Assembly (NCBI RefSeq): GCF_009746715.1
Contig: NZ_VRKW01000018.1
Span: 1 to 64,000, forward strand
Reading direction: 5' to 3'
From: Ketobacter sp. MCCC 1A13808
Lineage (GTDB): Bacteria > Pseudomonadota > Gammaproteobacteria > Pseudomonadales > Ketobacteraceae
Length of the DNA stretch: 64,000 nt
Under the pieces are notes generated by a model, which worked only from the letters and a program-made list of their open reading frames with translations, ran no database searches and was not told the origin of the DNA. The translations under genes were made by a program, and so were the position numbers. Each line of letters begins with the position of its first letter. Position 1 is the stretch's first letter. Shown piece after piece: positions 1-10,640 of the stretch.

Positions 1-44
1 ACCACACAACAGAGGGAAAGGAAGACTGGTAATAACAGAATTGT

Positions 45-287
45 TTAGGCCATAATCGGCCGTATTAGGCGGGTCAATATTCGGTGCAAAAGCCGGGTCA
101 AATTTAGATGCAAATTAACAATTGTGCCTTCGGCACTGATACTCAGGGTATTTTCCTCAATGCCTATATCGATATAGCCTGCATCGACAAACTCGGTTTC
201 TCGCAACTTACTGAGAACGGATCGCACAACAGCTTTATCGGCATTGGCTTTGAGTTTCACTGCACCTCGCATTTCCAGGTACTCCAT
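45..287 (-). CDS. Small hypothetical protein (80 aa)
   Basis: I do not recognise this protein. It is 80 residues, mixed charged/hydrophobic, with no signal peptide or membrane segment; the last third is rich in Leu/Ile/Arg. An AGGAGA Shine-Dalgarno at 294-299 lies 4 nt before an ATG at 288-290 and 7 nt before the ATG at 285-287, so I take the second; the difference is one residue. A 10-bp hairpin at 328-356 sits just upstream in its leader. It lies at the left edge of the accessory region, near a tyrosine recombinase, so it is probably a mobile-element gene. A competing ORF on the plus strand over the same bases has no ribosome site. Confidence 0.5.
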   Translation of the reverse strand: MEYLEMRGAVKLKANADKAVVRSVLSKLRETEFVDAGYIDIGIEENTLSISAEGTIVNLHLNLTRLLHRILTRLIRPIMA

Positions 288-327
288 CATCTTTCTCCTC
301 ATCGTTGAATGAACAAGAGAAATATGT

Positions 328-356
328 CCCTACGGGAAATCATTTCTCCCGTAGGG
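328..356. repeat. 10-bp inverted repeat (hairpin) upstream of the small gene
   Basis: CCCTACGGGA (328-337) and its exact complement TCCCGTAGGG (347-356) are separated by 9 nt. No T-run follows on either strand, so an intrinsic terminator is not clear. It could be an operator or leader structure for the minus-strand gene ending at 45. Confidence 0.6.
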
Positions 357-431
357 GTGGTATAACTGGCTAACGTATCAGCAGTTGCTTGTAACGTTTT
401 CGGGCCATACCGATTGATTGGCAGCGTAACT

Positions 432-483
432 GCCGGGTACTATTGAGACTGCAATAGCCACAGTGTGATTCGTCATGAGGTTT
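432..483. repeat. Left copy of a palindromic att-like repeat
   Basis: Contains GCCGG (432-436), then CTATTG (440-445), 6-nt spacer AGACTG (446-451), CAATAG (452-457) and CCACA, with TGAGGTTT at 476-483. The same elements recur at 2142-2184. Inverted 6-7 bp arms around a 6-nt spacer have the architecture of tyrosine-recombinase core sites. The function as an att or resolution site is inferred. The rest of 303-650 holds only this repeat and two hairpins; I see no gene in it. Confidence 0.55.
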
Positions 484-554
484 CAGCGTCAAGGAGGAAC
501 GCAGGCATGAGCCGAGTAGTCCTTGATGCGATTGATCATTCTCACCCTCTCAAA

Positions 555-579
555 GGGGTTGCAGTGCTGCTGCAACCCC
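555..579 (-). terminator. Hairpin downstream of the recombinase gene
   Basis: GGGGTTGCAG (555-564) pairs perfectly with CTGCAACCCC (570-579) across a 5-nt loop. On the minus strand it lies 71 nt past the recombinase stop codon and is followed by TTTGAG, a short T-run. It is a plausible but not textbook intrinsic terminator. Confidence 0.45.
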
Positions 580-650
580 TGCTACCGGCGAGGGCGGGAA
601 GGCCCAGCGGCCAGGGCAGCGCCCGTTGAGCGTAACTCCTGAATGATTGC

Positions 651-1517
651 TTACCGCCCGAGATACACCGCCGTGATTTGCTCACGCTCATGACCGAGCT
701 CCTGAGAAATCGCCCAGCGAGCCACCTGATCATTCGCGCGTTCTTCTTCAGTGAGTTCACTGCTAGATGGGCCACCACAGGCGGGTGCCTGCTTTCCGGT
801 GAGTTCGTAATATCGCTCTTGCGCATAGCGGTGACGCAAACCATGCAACTTGGATAGCCCTGCCTTTTGCGTCTCACGTTCATAGAGGCGCATTTGCTGA
901 ACATACATCAGGTGGGATGGAATCAATGAACCTTTCCCGGCTACCAATCGTGCCCGCCGGAGAACATCCCGCTGCTCGTCGGTTCGAATAGGAATTTCTC
1001 GTGCCCGCCCTCCTTTACACCAGGTAGATTTCAAACGAATGTAGGTATTTCGGTCTGCGTAGTCCGGACTGAACTTAATTGCTTCTTCCCGCCTCAGGCC
1101 AAAGGCTTTTTGCAGTTCCAGGCTGATTCTTAAATGTGGATCGCTGATTTTTTCGAGCAGCTCCTGATCCAGGTCACGCGCTTTCGACACGTTAGTGACA
1201 AAGACCCGAGAGTCAATGCCGTAATAGGCATTGTCCTTAGCAACTACATTTTGCTTACCGATTTTTTCAGCCCACCAACGCAACGCTGCAAGACGATTTT
1301 TGATCGTACCGGGAGTCAGCCCTTCTTCGAGGTATTTGGTGACCAAAGCATCGACATGCTTAGGCTTGAGAGATTTCGCCTCCATTCGCCGATAGCCCAA
1401 TTCATTAAGATGATTCGCCATCGTTTGTAACAACTGAAAGCGTTCAGCTTGTGTGGCGCGACTGCCATCTTGATTGCGCTGACATAAATCCTTTAATTGA
1501 TAATTGAGATCTTTCAC
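651..1517 (-). CDS. Tyrosine recombinase / integrase (Integrase_1-like)
   Basis: Site-specific DNA recombinase of 288 residues. The N-terminal half (about residues 1-120) looks like the SAM-like core-binding domain of the PF12834/PF12835 integrase group; the C-terminal half has the catalytic set: Arg in GLRREEA, HGLRHR (the H-x-x-R box), LGHE and a terminal Tyr in AVYLGR. All catalytic residues are present, so it should be active. I chose GTG at 1515-1517 because AGGAG at 1524-1528 lies 6 nt upstream and family members start just before LNYQLK. A longer TTG start at 1619 has no ribosome site. It is flanked by two palindromic repeats (432-483, 2142-2184) that could be its substrates. Members of this group are common on integrative elements. 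The alternative is a transposon cointegrate-resolution recombinase. Confidence 0.85.
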   Translation of the reverse strand: MKDLNYQLKDLCQRNQDGSRATQAERFQLLQTMANHLNELGYRRMEAKSLKPKHVDALVTKYLEEGLTPGTIKNRLAALRWWAEKIGKQNVVAKDNAYYGIDSRVFVTNVSKARDLDQELLEKISDPHLRISLELQKAFGLRREEAIKFSPDYADRNTYIRLKSTWCKGGRAREIPIRTDEQRDVLRRARLVAGKGSLIPSHLMYVQQMRLYERETQKAGLSKLHGLRHRYAQERYYELTGKQAPACGGPSSSELTEEERANDQVARWAISQELGHEREQITAVYLGR

Positions 1518-1762
1518 AGACAACTCCTCGTCGAGAATTAAAGCGTGTTCACATTCTCGAAAAAGAAGATATGCTGAGTCGTTAGTTAACCTTTCAAGGC
1601 CGAAGGAAATAATCTTCAAGTATTTATTGATGCATCAATCTAATGCCAATCAGCCGACAGCTAAGTATTACCGGCATTGAAGCAAAAAAATTGATCGTGC
1701 GTTATAGATAGCTTCGTTTGTGTCTAATCGTTCCGGTCAGGCTTGTTGTCCGTTCTTCGCCT

Positions 1763-1831
1763 AAGACGACTGTTCTGAACGGACAAATTGCCCTATGGAA
1801 CAGACGTGCGACCGTTCAGAACAGTCGTCTT
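1763..1831. repeat. Perfect 20-bp inverted repeat, 29-nt loop
   Basis: The arm at 1763-1782 (begins AAGACGACTG, ends GAACGG) is exactly complementary to 1812-1831 (begins CCGTTCAGAA). A third CCGTTC at 1750-1755 could pair with GAACGG at 1777-1782, giving an alternative, mutually exclusive stem. It does not fit the integron attC consensus (no GTTRRRY/RYYYAAC pair). Possible roles are a recombinase or relaxase recognition site or a structured RNA; function unknown. Confidence 0.75.
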
Positions 1832-2141
1832 CAAGCTGGAACAGTGCGGTGTTAAAGTTTCGGTCAGTGTTTATGACTGTCCAGCCACCACAGTGGATGG
1901 AGAAGCAATTTCAATAACTGATTGCTAACGTCACGGGACACCACTCCCACAAAACCTGAATAGCGGCATAACCAACAATGCCAATTCCCGGATGGGTACG
2001 ACAGGGTTTCGTTTTCACGCTTTAGACAGTACTACTACTTTCATTTTTTCTTTTGCCAGGCATTTCTCCTTATTTATCTATACAACTAAGTGATAAGCCA
2101 CTCATCGCGGTTGCGTGAATCAACTTGAAAAGCCCTTTCGA

Positions 2142-2184
2142 GCCGGTTTGCTATTGAGAGTGCAATAGCCACACATTGAGGTTT
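2142..2184. repeat. Right copy of the palindromic att-like repeat
   Basis: GCCGG (2142-2146), then GCTATTG (2150-2156), spacer AGAGTG (2157-2162), CAATAGC (2163-2169), CACA and TGAGGTTT (2177-2184). It matches the copy at 432-483 except for one base in the 6-nt spacer and 10 nt less before TGAGGTTT. The two copies bracket the recombinase gene in direct orientation. Confidence 0.6.
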
Positions 2185-2285
2185 TAGTATCCATAAAGTG
2201 AAGAGAAAATACCCTGATAATGCTTTCGGCATGTCAGGAATATTTATAGAGATCAGTATTCATGGGGGTTAGCGATTTATCGTAC

Positions 2286-2319
2286 CCCACGTCACTGCAT
2301 TTGGTTGCAGTGACGTGGG
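2286..2319 (-). terminator. 14-bp perfect hairpin after the CDF exporter gene
   Basis: Arms 2286-2299 (CCCACGTCACTGCA) and 2306-2319 are exact complements with a 6-nt loop. It lies 37 nt beyond the stop codon of the minus-strand exporter, where a terminator is expected, but no T-run follows on that strand, so termination may be weak or the structure may serve another role. Confidence 0.45.
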
Positions 2320-2355
2320 CCTTAAACCTCAGGAATAAACTCTCATATTCCTCAC

Positions 2356-3204
2356 CTATATTTCTTCTATAGTGCAATGAGTAATTCCGAAATTCTGTTT
2401 TAATGCTGACCTAACCGCCGATTTAATGGTAGCTCGATCAGTCCCCCTTAAAGATAAATGTCCTTCAAAAAACAACCTATTTTCATCCAGCTGCCAAACA
2501 TGCACATGCTCTACCTGATCAACCCCTTCAATATCATTCAAAGTACATTTGATGTCATTAATACTGATCCCCTCCGGGACTGCCTGCATGAGAATCAAAA
2601 TGCATTTTTTTAGCAATACTATACCGTGATAAATAACGTAGACAGATATGGCTATCGTCGCAATAACATCCACGACATACAGTTGATAAAGAATAATCAT
2701 GACACCGGCGACAATCACCGCAACAGAAGCCAGCGCATCGGATACGTTGTGAATAAACGCCGCTCGAATATTCATATTTTCCCTAGCCCCAGCAGAATAG
2801 GTTAGAAATGCCGTCCCAATATCAATAACTAAAGCAAATCCAGCCACCCAAAACACTATCCAACCATCAATAGGTGTCGGATTAAAGAATTTGTTAAAAG
2901 CCTCATAGATCAGATAGAGGCCAATGACAATTAACGTTGTGCTATTAATGAGAACACCCAGAATCTCAGCGCGCTTATAGCCATAGGTCATGCTCTCATT
3001 CGCATTCTTATTGCCTATTTTTCTAGCGATTACAGCAATGACTATTGCTCCTGCATCACTCAAATTATGCAGGGCATCTGCAACTAGTGACAAACTACCG
3101 GATAACACTCCCCCGACTACTTGAGCCACCGTTAGTAAAATATTGATTAAAACAGCGATGGATAATTTCCGGTCTACCCCGTGCTCATGACTATGCATTC
3201 CCAT
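2356..3204 (-). CDS. Cation diffusion facilitator metal exporter (CzcD-like)
   Basis: Inner-membrane antiporter expected to move Zn2+/Co2+/Cd2+ from cytoplasm to periplasm in exchange for protons. The 282-residue protein has about six membrane helices (roughly residues 15-195) and a cytoplasmic C-terminal domain with the HVHVW segment. The two metal-site motifs of the family are visible: HNLSD in helix 2 and HNVSD in helix 5. The N-terminus is short and His-containing (MGMHSHEHG). AGGAA lies upstream of the ATG. It follows the MgtC-like gene by 4 nt, so the two are probably co-transcribed, and both sit downstream of the czc pump genes. The exact metal cannot be read from sequence. Confidence 0.93.
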   Translation of the reverse strand: MGMHSHEHGVDRKLSIAVLINILLTVAQVVGGVLSGSLSLVADALHNLSDAGAIVIAVIARKIGNKNANESMTYGYKRAEILGVLINSTTLIVIGLYLIYEAFNKFFNPTPIDGWIVFWVAGFALVIDIGTAFLTYSAGARENMNIRAAFIHNVSDALASVAVIVAGVMIILYQLYVVDVIATIAISVYVIYHGIVLLKKCILILMQAVPEGISINDIKCTLNDIEGVDQVEHVHVWQLDENRLFFEGHLSLRGTDRATIKSAVRSALKQNFGITHCTIEEI

Positions 3205-3208
3205 TTTT

Positions 3209-3631
3209 CTATTCCTTTTGACTTAATATAGGCAGGTGATGGAGCGCCAATAATCCGAACAGCAGTACTGCAGACAGCACCGGTAGTAGTAGCATTTTGA
3301 AAGCAACAGCAAGGCCCACCGCAGCTGTTGCCCAAATCGTTGCGGCAGTAGTCAAGCCGCTTATCTTATCTTCGGACTTAAAAATAATGCCCGCTCCGAC
3401 AAAACCTATTCCTGATACCACCTGAGCCGCGATTCGGGTAGGATCAGGCGCATCAACATGCATGGACACTAATCCGAAAGTGCAAGCTCCCATAGAAATA
3501 GCTGCATAGGTTCGAATACCGGCAGAATTTTTATGTAACTCACGTTCCAGTCCAATCAATGCTCCTAAAAAACCTGCAAATAGTAATCTGCCGGTCATAC
3601 TAAATTCTAAAGCCCAATCCAGTTCAAACAT
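3209..3631 (-). CDS. MgtC/SapB family membrane protein
   Basis: A 140-residue protein with four to five hydrophobic helices, matching the N-terminal membrane domain of MgtC/SapB. The family hallmarks are visible: GALIGLERE near residue 25, GIRTYA near 40, and GIGFVGAGII near 75. It lacks the C-terminal soluble domain of Salmonella MgtC, so it is the short SapB-like form. MgtC proteins are linked to Mg2+ limitation and to F-ATPase modulation; short forms are often found next to metal-efflux genes, where the role is unclear. It is 4 nt from the CDF exporter and 47 nt from the membrane protein upstream, suggesting one transcript. Confidence 0.9.
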   Translation of the reverse strand: MFELDWALEFSMTGRLLFAGFLGALIGLERELHKNSAGIRTYAAISMGACTFGLVSMHVDAPDPTRIAAQVVSGIGFVGAGIIFKSEDKISGLTTAATIWATAAVGLAVAFKMLLLPVLSAVLLFGLLALHHLPILSQKE

Positions 3632-3678
3632 TGAAGCTCCTTTAAAAGATAACCACCACTCCGCAGCTTGTTAAACGA

Positions 3679-4158
3679 TTAATCCTGCTCGAGTTTTTCA
3701 GCTTGTAAACTAATTTTTTGATACACACCCAAGCCAATCATTAGAAATACCGATGTAATAATTAAAATTGCTGGGTAAATCAACAAAGTAATGTCTGCTG
3801 TCCCAGCCTTCAAAATATAGATCAGGCCCTCAATCCCAACGACGATCGAAATTATGACCATGATTTTGGTGAGCGCTTCCCTGGCCTCTTTAAGGGAATG
3901 CAATTGTTTGCTACGAACAACTTCTTCTTCAATCATGTATTTGGCAACGTCCAGAATGGCCACCGAAATGACTATCGCGCCTACAGAACTGAGCATCTTA
4001 GAGACAAAACCATCGCTCAGACCATCCACAGTTAATACATGAGCCAAAACTTCATAAACAGACCACCCCATAATAAGAAGAGCCATTAAAGTCAATGAAA
4101 TGGCAGCGACAAAGTAAATAAATACAGAAATACGTTCAAATTTTTTATCTATACCCAT
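3679..4158 (-). CDS. Hypothetical four-helix membrane protein
   Basis: I do not recognise this 159-residue protein. It has hydrophobic segments at about residues 13-35, 58-75, 97-115 and 122-145, with a charged stretch (KYMIEEEVVRSKQLHSLKEAREA) between helices 2 and 3, so it is probably an inner-membrane protein with a cytoplasmic loop. It lies between czcA and the mgtC-like gene on the same strand, separated from czcA by an intrinsic terminator (4192-4225). The context suggests an accessory to metal or ion homeostasis; that is inference only. Confidence 0.7.
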   Translation of the reverse strand: MGIDKKFERISVFIYFVAAISLTLMALLIMGWSVYEVLAHVLTVDGLSDGFVSKMLSSVGAIVISVAILDVAKYMIEEEVVRSKQLHSLKEAREALTKIMVIISIVVGIEGLIYILKAGTADITLLIYPAILIITSVFLMIGLGVYQKISLQAEKLEQD

Positions 4159-4191
4159 TTCATTCCCCTTGGCCCAATACCGGGTTCAACT

Positions 4192-4225
4192 AAAAACCGC
4201 CACCCCAAACCTTCGGGTGCGGCGG
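4192..4225 (-). terminator. Intrinsic terminator after czcA
   Basis: On the minus strand CCGCCGCACCC and GGGTGGCGG form a GC-rich stem with a 2-nt bulge and a short loop, followed directly by TTTTT (4192-4196). It lies 28 nt beyond the czcA stop and before the downstream membrane-protein gene, so czcICBA and the downstream genes may be expressed separately, or the latter by read-through. Confidence 0.75.
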
Positions 4226-4253
4226 TATAGCCTCTATATAACGTAATTATCCG

Positions 4254-7376
<3,123 letters not shown>

Positions 7377-8444
7377 TTAGTGATCGTGGGAAGCGCCGGA
7401 TTTTTCCAAGTCGGCTTTGATCAGATAGCTGTTTATGACAACATATTCGTCACCAGGCTTCAGTCCATCCAATACCTCAGTAAAGCGGCTGTCACTGCGA
7501 CCCAGTGTGACCGGTCGTGCTTCGTAGCGCTCACCTTCTTTGACAAAGACAACCGTGCGGTTTTCAAACGTTTGTAAAGAGCGATTGTCCACTCGCAGGG
7601 AGGCTTGTACTTGCTCCACGCTCACCAGACCTTGTAATAACAATCCAGGAGTCCAACGTCCTTGCTTATTATCAATAGCTGCCCGAGCCAGAACAAACGG
7701 TTGACCACTGTCGCTGGGAATCAAGTGTTTGATCGTGGACGTTGTTTGTTCAGATTCCACTGACATGGTGACCGGCTGGCCTAAGGCGATACGGCTCATC
7801 TGGCCAGGGAATATCTGGAACTCCGCCCAAACCTGATCAAAGTTAGCAACCGTGAACAGTGCCTGCTCCTCCGTCGCTTCACCCTGTGAGGCATGACGAG
7901 CCGTAATAATCCCTGAAAAAGGCGCCTTTAAAACATAGCGCTTGAGACTTTCATTCGATTCCACCTCTGCCAACTTTTGCCCTTTTTCGACACGCTCGCC
8001 GATACTGACGTTTACCTGTGTAATCGTACCGGGAAAGCGTGCACGAATATGACTGATACGCCCCGGGTCGGCAATCACCCGACCATAGACGGTCAGCGTC
8101 TTGTTGATTTCACCAGGACCTGCAACGGCGGTGCTAATACCAGCTTTGCTAGCCATCGCGTCAGCAATTTCAACAACGCCTTCTTGATCTTCTAGATCAC
8201 CCCCCTCATGACCATGCTCCTCATTCTCTTCTTCATGACCCTCTTCATGGTCATCCCCCTGATGCTCTTCATGGTCATCTCCCTGATGCTCTTCATAATC
8301 CTGCTTTGCATGGTCATGTGACTCATGCCCGTGTTGCGCATGGTCATCACTTTCACTGTTGGCGACCAGGCTCACTGTGAGCAACGCTACAAAACCGATG
8401 ACCAACCCCAACGAACCCTTTTTTTTCAAAATACAAATATTCAT
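7377..8444 (-). CDS. czcB: CzcB-type periplasmic adaptor (membrane fusion protein)
   Basis: Periplasmic adaptor linking the RND pump to the outer-membrane channel. The 355-residue protein has an N-terminal signal/anchor (residues 10-29), then a metal-binding-like His/Asp/Glu-rich stretch (about 33-80), a lipoyl/barrel-sandwich region (GRVIADPGRISHIRARFPG onward), and a C-terminal MFP domain ending in SHDH. The acidic His-rich segment includes the octapeptide EEHQGDDH twice in tandem, encoded by 24-bp DNA repeats. Its ATG overlaps the czcC stop by one base (TAATG), so translation is likely coupled. It follows the usual C-B-A order of czc operons. Confidence 0.93.
   Translation of the reverse strand: MNICILKKKGSLGLVIGFVALLTVSLVANSESDDHAQHGHESHDHAKQDYEEHQGDDHEEHQGDDHEEGHEEENEEHGHEGGDLEDQEGVVEIADAMASKAGISTAVAGPGEINKTLTVYGRVIADPGRISHIRARFPGTITQVNVSIGERVEKGQKLAEVESNESLKRYVLKAPFSGIITARHASQGEATEEQALFTVANFDQVWAEFQIFPGQMSRIALGQPVTMSVESEQTTSTIKHLIPSDSGQPFVLARAAIDNKQGRWTPGLLLQGLVSVEQVQASLRVDNRSLQTFENRTVVFVKEGERYEARPVTLGRSDSRFTEVLDGLKPGDEYVVINSYLIKADLEKSGASHDH
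8241..8303. repeat. 24-bp tandem repeat in czcB
   Basis: Two units of 24 bp (8241-8264 and 8265-8288) differ by one base, and a third diverged partial copy runs to about 8303. They encode the repeated EEHQGDDH motif in the His/Asp-rich region, so slippage here would change the number of metal-binding octapeptides without breaking the frame. Confidence 0.85.
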
Positions 8445-9772
8445 TATTTAGCTTCCTGGAAATTGGTGAAAGAATATTGCTCTACCGTCAGCGGTTCTGC
8501 GGTAAGTTGTTCAATGTCCGCGCCATAACGCAAAGCGGCGGCGGCGGCATCAATCAAGGTTCGACGCGCACTTAACAACTCTTGCCTGGCAGACACATAA
8601 TCGACATAGCTATAACGTCCACGTTCATAAGCCTGCTGCGTTCCCTCCAAGGCCTGCTCCAGTGCAGGAACAATGTTCTTACGTAAATCGTCTACGGTGT
8701 GAATAGCCTGCTGCCGATTGCTATAAGCGCGATACAGTTGCGCACGCATCGCCAGCAAAGCAGCCTCTCGCTGTACAGAGATCACATCACGAGCGGCTGT
8801 GGCTGAACGAATCGCTCCGCTATTTCGACGTCCGGAAAACAAAGGGACGGAAAATCCTGCAACAACAGCTGTGTCATCCGTTTCCTGAAACCGCCGCAAT
8901 CCAACCGACCAGTTCACATCGCTACGACTCTGGGTCTTGGCCAACCGTAATTCGGTTTCCTTTAGTCGTTCCTCTGCAGCAAAAACCTGAATCGCCGGGT
9001 TCAGCTCAACACGTTCATACAGCGCTTCGAATGCCACATCCTTACTAAAACGGTACAAATCACCTTCAGCCCGATTAAAATCCGGCCTTGTCTCTCCCCA
9101 AAGTGTACCCAAAGCTACGTTGAGGTAACTCAACTGTTTCTTTTCTGCTGAAACCGTAAGGTGAGCCTGAGCTGCGGCTGCTTCGGCACGCTTAACTTCA
9201 GCATCCGGTGACGCGCCAGCCTTAGCCCTTGTTTTGACTGCCACCAATGCGTCCTTCGCCAGCTGATCCGCTTTCTCCGCCAAAGCCACTCGTTGCTGTG
9301 CAGCTAACACATCAATGAAACGGCGCGTAACCTCACCCGATAAATCCAAAGCGTCTGCTTGCCTTTGAGCTTCAAACCGACTGAAACCACGATTGACAAC
9401 CTCGACTCTCGCATCCCGCTTTCCACCCAACTCTAATGCTGATGACAATGAGATCGTCAGCTCCGCCTGGTCAAACCCATTAAAATCGCCCGAACCCGCA
9501 AAGTTCTCGGCCCCAAAGTCCAGTTCATAGGCTGGTCGGAGCTCGGCCGTAGCCAACTCGCCTTTCAGCGCTTGCTGACGAAAATCAAAAACCTTCAAAG
9601 ACGGATTCTTGACCAGGGTACGTTGTATCGCAGTTTGCAATGTGATTGTGTTCTCTGCTGCCTGCAATGAAATAACGGGCAGCATCAGCAAACCGATTAG
9701 GGCAAAGCCGACTCCTAACCTTTTTCGGTTGCTTCGGGGCGCAACTACGGCCCCATGTTCAATACTTAGCAT
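8444..9772 (-). CDS. czcC: CzcC-type outer-membrane efflux protein (TolC family)
   Basis: Outer-membrane channel of the metal efflux complex. The 442-residue protein has a signal peptide (about residues 15-40, ending LQA-AE) and two OEP repeats with long helical heptads, as in the TolC family. I start at ATG 9770-9772 because AGGA lies 9 nt upstream, beyond the preceding stop, and because it places the signal peptide near the N-terminus; a longer TTG start at 9799 has no ribosome site. The stop overlaps the czcB start. It sits 28 nt from the CzcI-like gene. Confidence 0.92.
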   Translation of the reverse strand: MLSIEHGAVVAPRSNRKRLGVGFALIGLLMLPVISLQAAENTITLQTAIQRTLVKNPSLKVFDFRQQALKGELATAELRPAYELDFGAENFAGSGDFNGFDQAELTISLSSALELGGKRDARVEVVNRGFSRFEAQRQADALDLSGEVTRRFIDVLAAQQRVALAEKADQLAKDALVAVKTRAKAGASPDAEVKRAEAAAAQAHLTVSAEKKQLSYLNVALGTLWGETRPDFNRAEGDLYRFSKDVAFEALYERVELNPAIQVFAAEERLKETELRLAKTQSRSDVNWSVGLRRFQETDDTAVVAGFSVPLFSGRRNSGAIRSATAARDVISVQREAALLAMRAQLYRAYSNRQQAIHTVDDLRKNIVPALEQALEGTQQAYERGRYSYVDYVSARQELLSARRTLIDAAAAALRYGADIEQLTAEPLTVEQYSFTNFQEAK

Positions 9773-9800
9773 GGTATTAATCCTACATAAGCGTGACAAA

Positions 9801-10196
9801 TCAGGGCATCATCGCTCTAACGGCGATAAACCCAATAAAAGACTGTGCGTAGGAGACTTGGGGAGGACGGTCTAGCGAAGAAGGAATGTAATTAGGCTTA
9901 ACACTGCTTAGACTTAATAGGCGAACTTTGCCTTTCGCAGAGACATGACTGAATGTGGGTGTGACAATAGAATTGAAATGGGGACAATGATTGTGGTGGC
10001 AATCTATCGAATCTGCTGAAGACAGACCTGCATCTAATTGGTCTGCAATACTATTACCATCTTCGGTATCGGTAAAACTGTGATATATCCCTTGTGGGTC
10101 TGTATCTGAATGATGTTCCTCATGAGAGTCAGCCACAGCCAACACTGACTGCAGAGCAATCAGTACGACTAACATGTAAGGCACCCATTTTCTCAT
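9801..10196 (-). CDS. CzcI-like His-rich periplasmic protein
   Basis: A 131-residue protein with an N-terminal signal peptide (VPYMLVVLIALQSVLAVADS), then His/Asp-rich segments HEEHHSDTD and CHHNHCPHF. This arrangement resembles the small CzcI-type proteins encoded first in czc operons, which are thought to bind metal in the periplasm and influence pump induction. It is the first gene of the czcICBA run. Exact homology to CzcI is not certain because the family is poorly conserved; position and composition are the main support. Confidence 0.65.
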   Translation of the reverse strand: MRKWVPYMLVVLIALQSVLAVADSHEEHHSDTDPQGIYHSFTDTEDGNSIADQLDAGLSSADSIDCHHNHCPHFNSIVTPTFSHVSAKGKVRLLSLSSVKPNYIPSSLDRPPQVSYAQSFIGFIAVRAMMP

Positions 10197-10252
10197 GACA
10201 CATCTAATAACTGTTAAAGGACTTTAAAGAAATAGCTCGACCACTTACGACA

Positions 10253-10296
10253 AACTAAACTTTTTTTAGTTCATCATATATTACCTAATTTGTCAA
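10253..10296 (-). promoter_or_regulatory. Candidate czc promoter with overlapping dyad
   Basis: Reading the minus strand, a perfect TTGACA (10291-10296) lies upstream of czcI. A 7-bp dyad AACTAAA/TTTAGTT with 5-nt spacer (10253-10259 / 10265-10271) covers the place where a -10 box would fall. No strong -10 hexamer is visible, as is common for activated metal-resistance promoters. A regulator gene is not in the window. Confidence 0.35.
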
Positions 10297-10462
10297 TTTT
10301 AGCCCTATCATGCACCTACTCTTAGCCTTTATTTTCATACTAGAGGTTACTTACAATCAAAAGTCGGCTCTCATCTAGGACCGCGGCTGACTAACTTTCA
10401 ACGATACCCGCACACTAGAAAAATTTCTGCAGATTAGACCCAGTGTAACCATTGGGCGACTC

Positions 10463-10506
10463 ATCACACCTTGTGACTGTATGTCAATACAGTCACAAGG
10501 TGTGAT
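10463..10506. repeat. Perfect 20-bp hairpin, 4-nt loop
   Basis: ATCACACCTTGTGACTGTAT (10463-10482) and its exact complement (10487-10506) enclose GTCA. The stem is AT/GC mixed and no T-run follows on either strand. It lies in the 444-base gap between czcI and the HTH gene, which are divergent, so it is not placed as a terminator of either. The remainder of 10197-10640 holds the putative czc promoter and nothing else I recognise. Confidence 0.75.
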
Positions 10507-10640
10507 AGATCCTATAAAAGCTCGATTTCAATAGATAGCACTCATGCTTGAAATATATTTCTTTAAGGGCTGAAAACAAAAGTATGACTATCGACTAACT
10601 ATATCGCTAATGTGCTCGTGACTCTTTCGGGAACCAAAAT

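Larger units (their letters stand above)
1518..2355. other. Gene-free stretch with three inverted repeats
   Basis: About 840 bases with no credible coding frame. They hold the leader of the recombinase, a perfect 20-bp inverted repeat (1763-1831), the right copy of the att-like palindrome (2142-2184) and a 14-bp hairpin (2286-2319). The rest is AT-rich non-coding sequence in which I recognise nothing. Confidence 0.6.

Noticed and set aside
108-308. 66-codon plus-strand frame
   Set aside because: No ribosome site and antisense to the better-supported 80-residue minus-strand gene.
1763-1831. Integron attC site
   Set aside because: The repeat lacks the GTTRRRY/RYYYAAC core pair and no integron integrase is near; the arms are perfectly paired, unlike attC.
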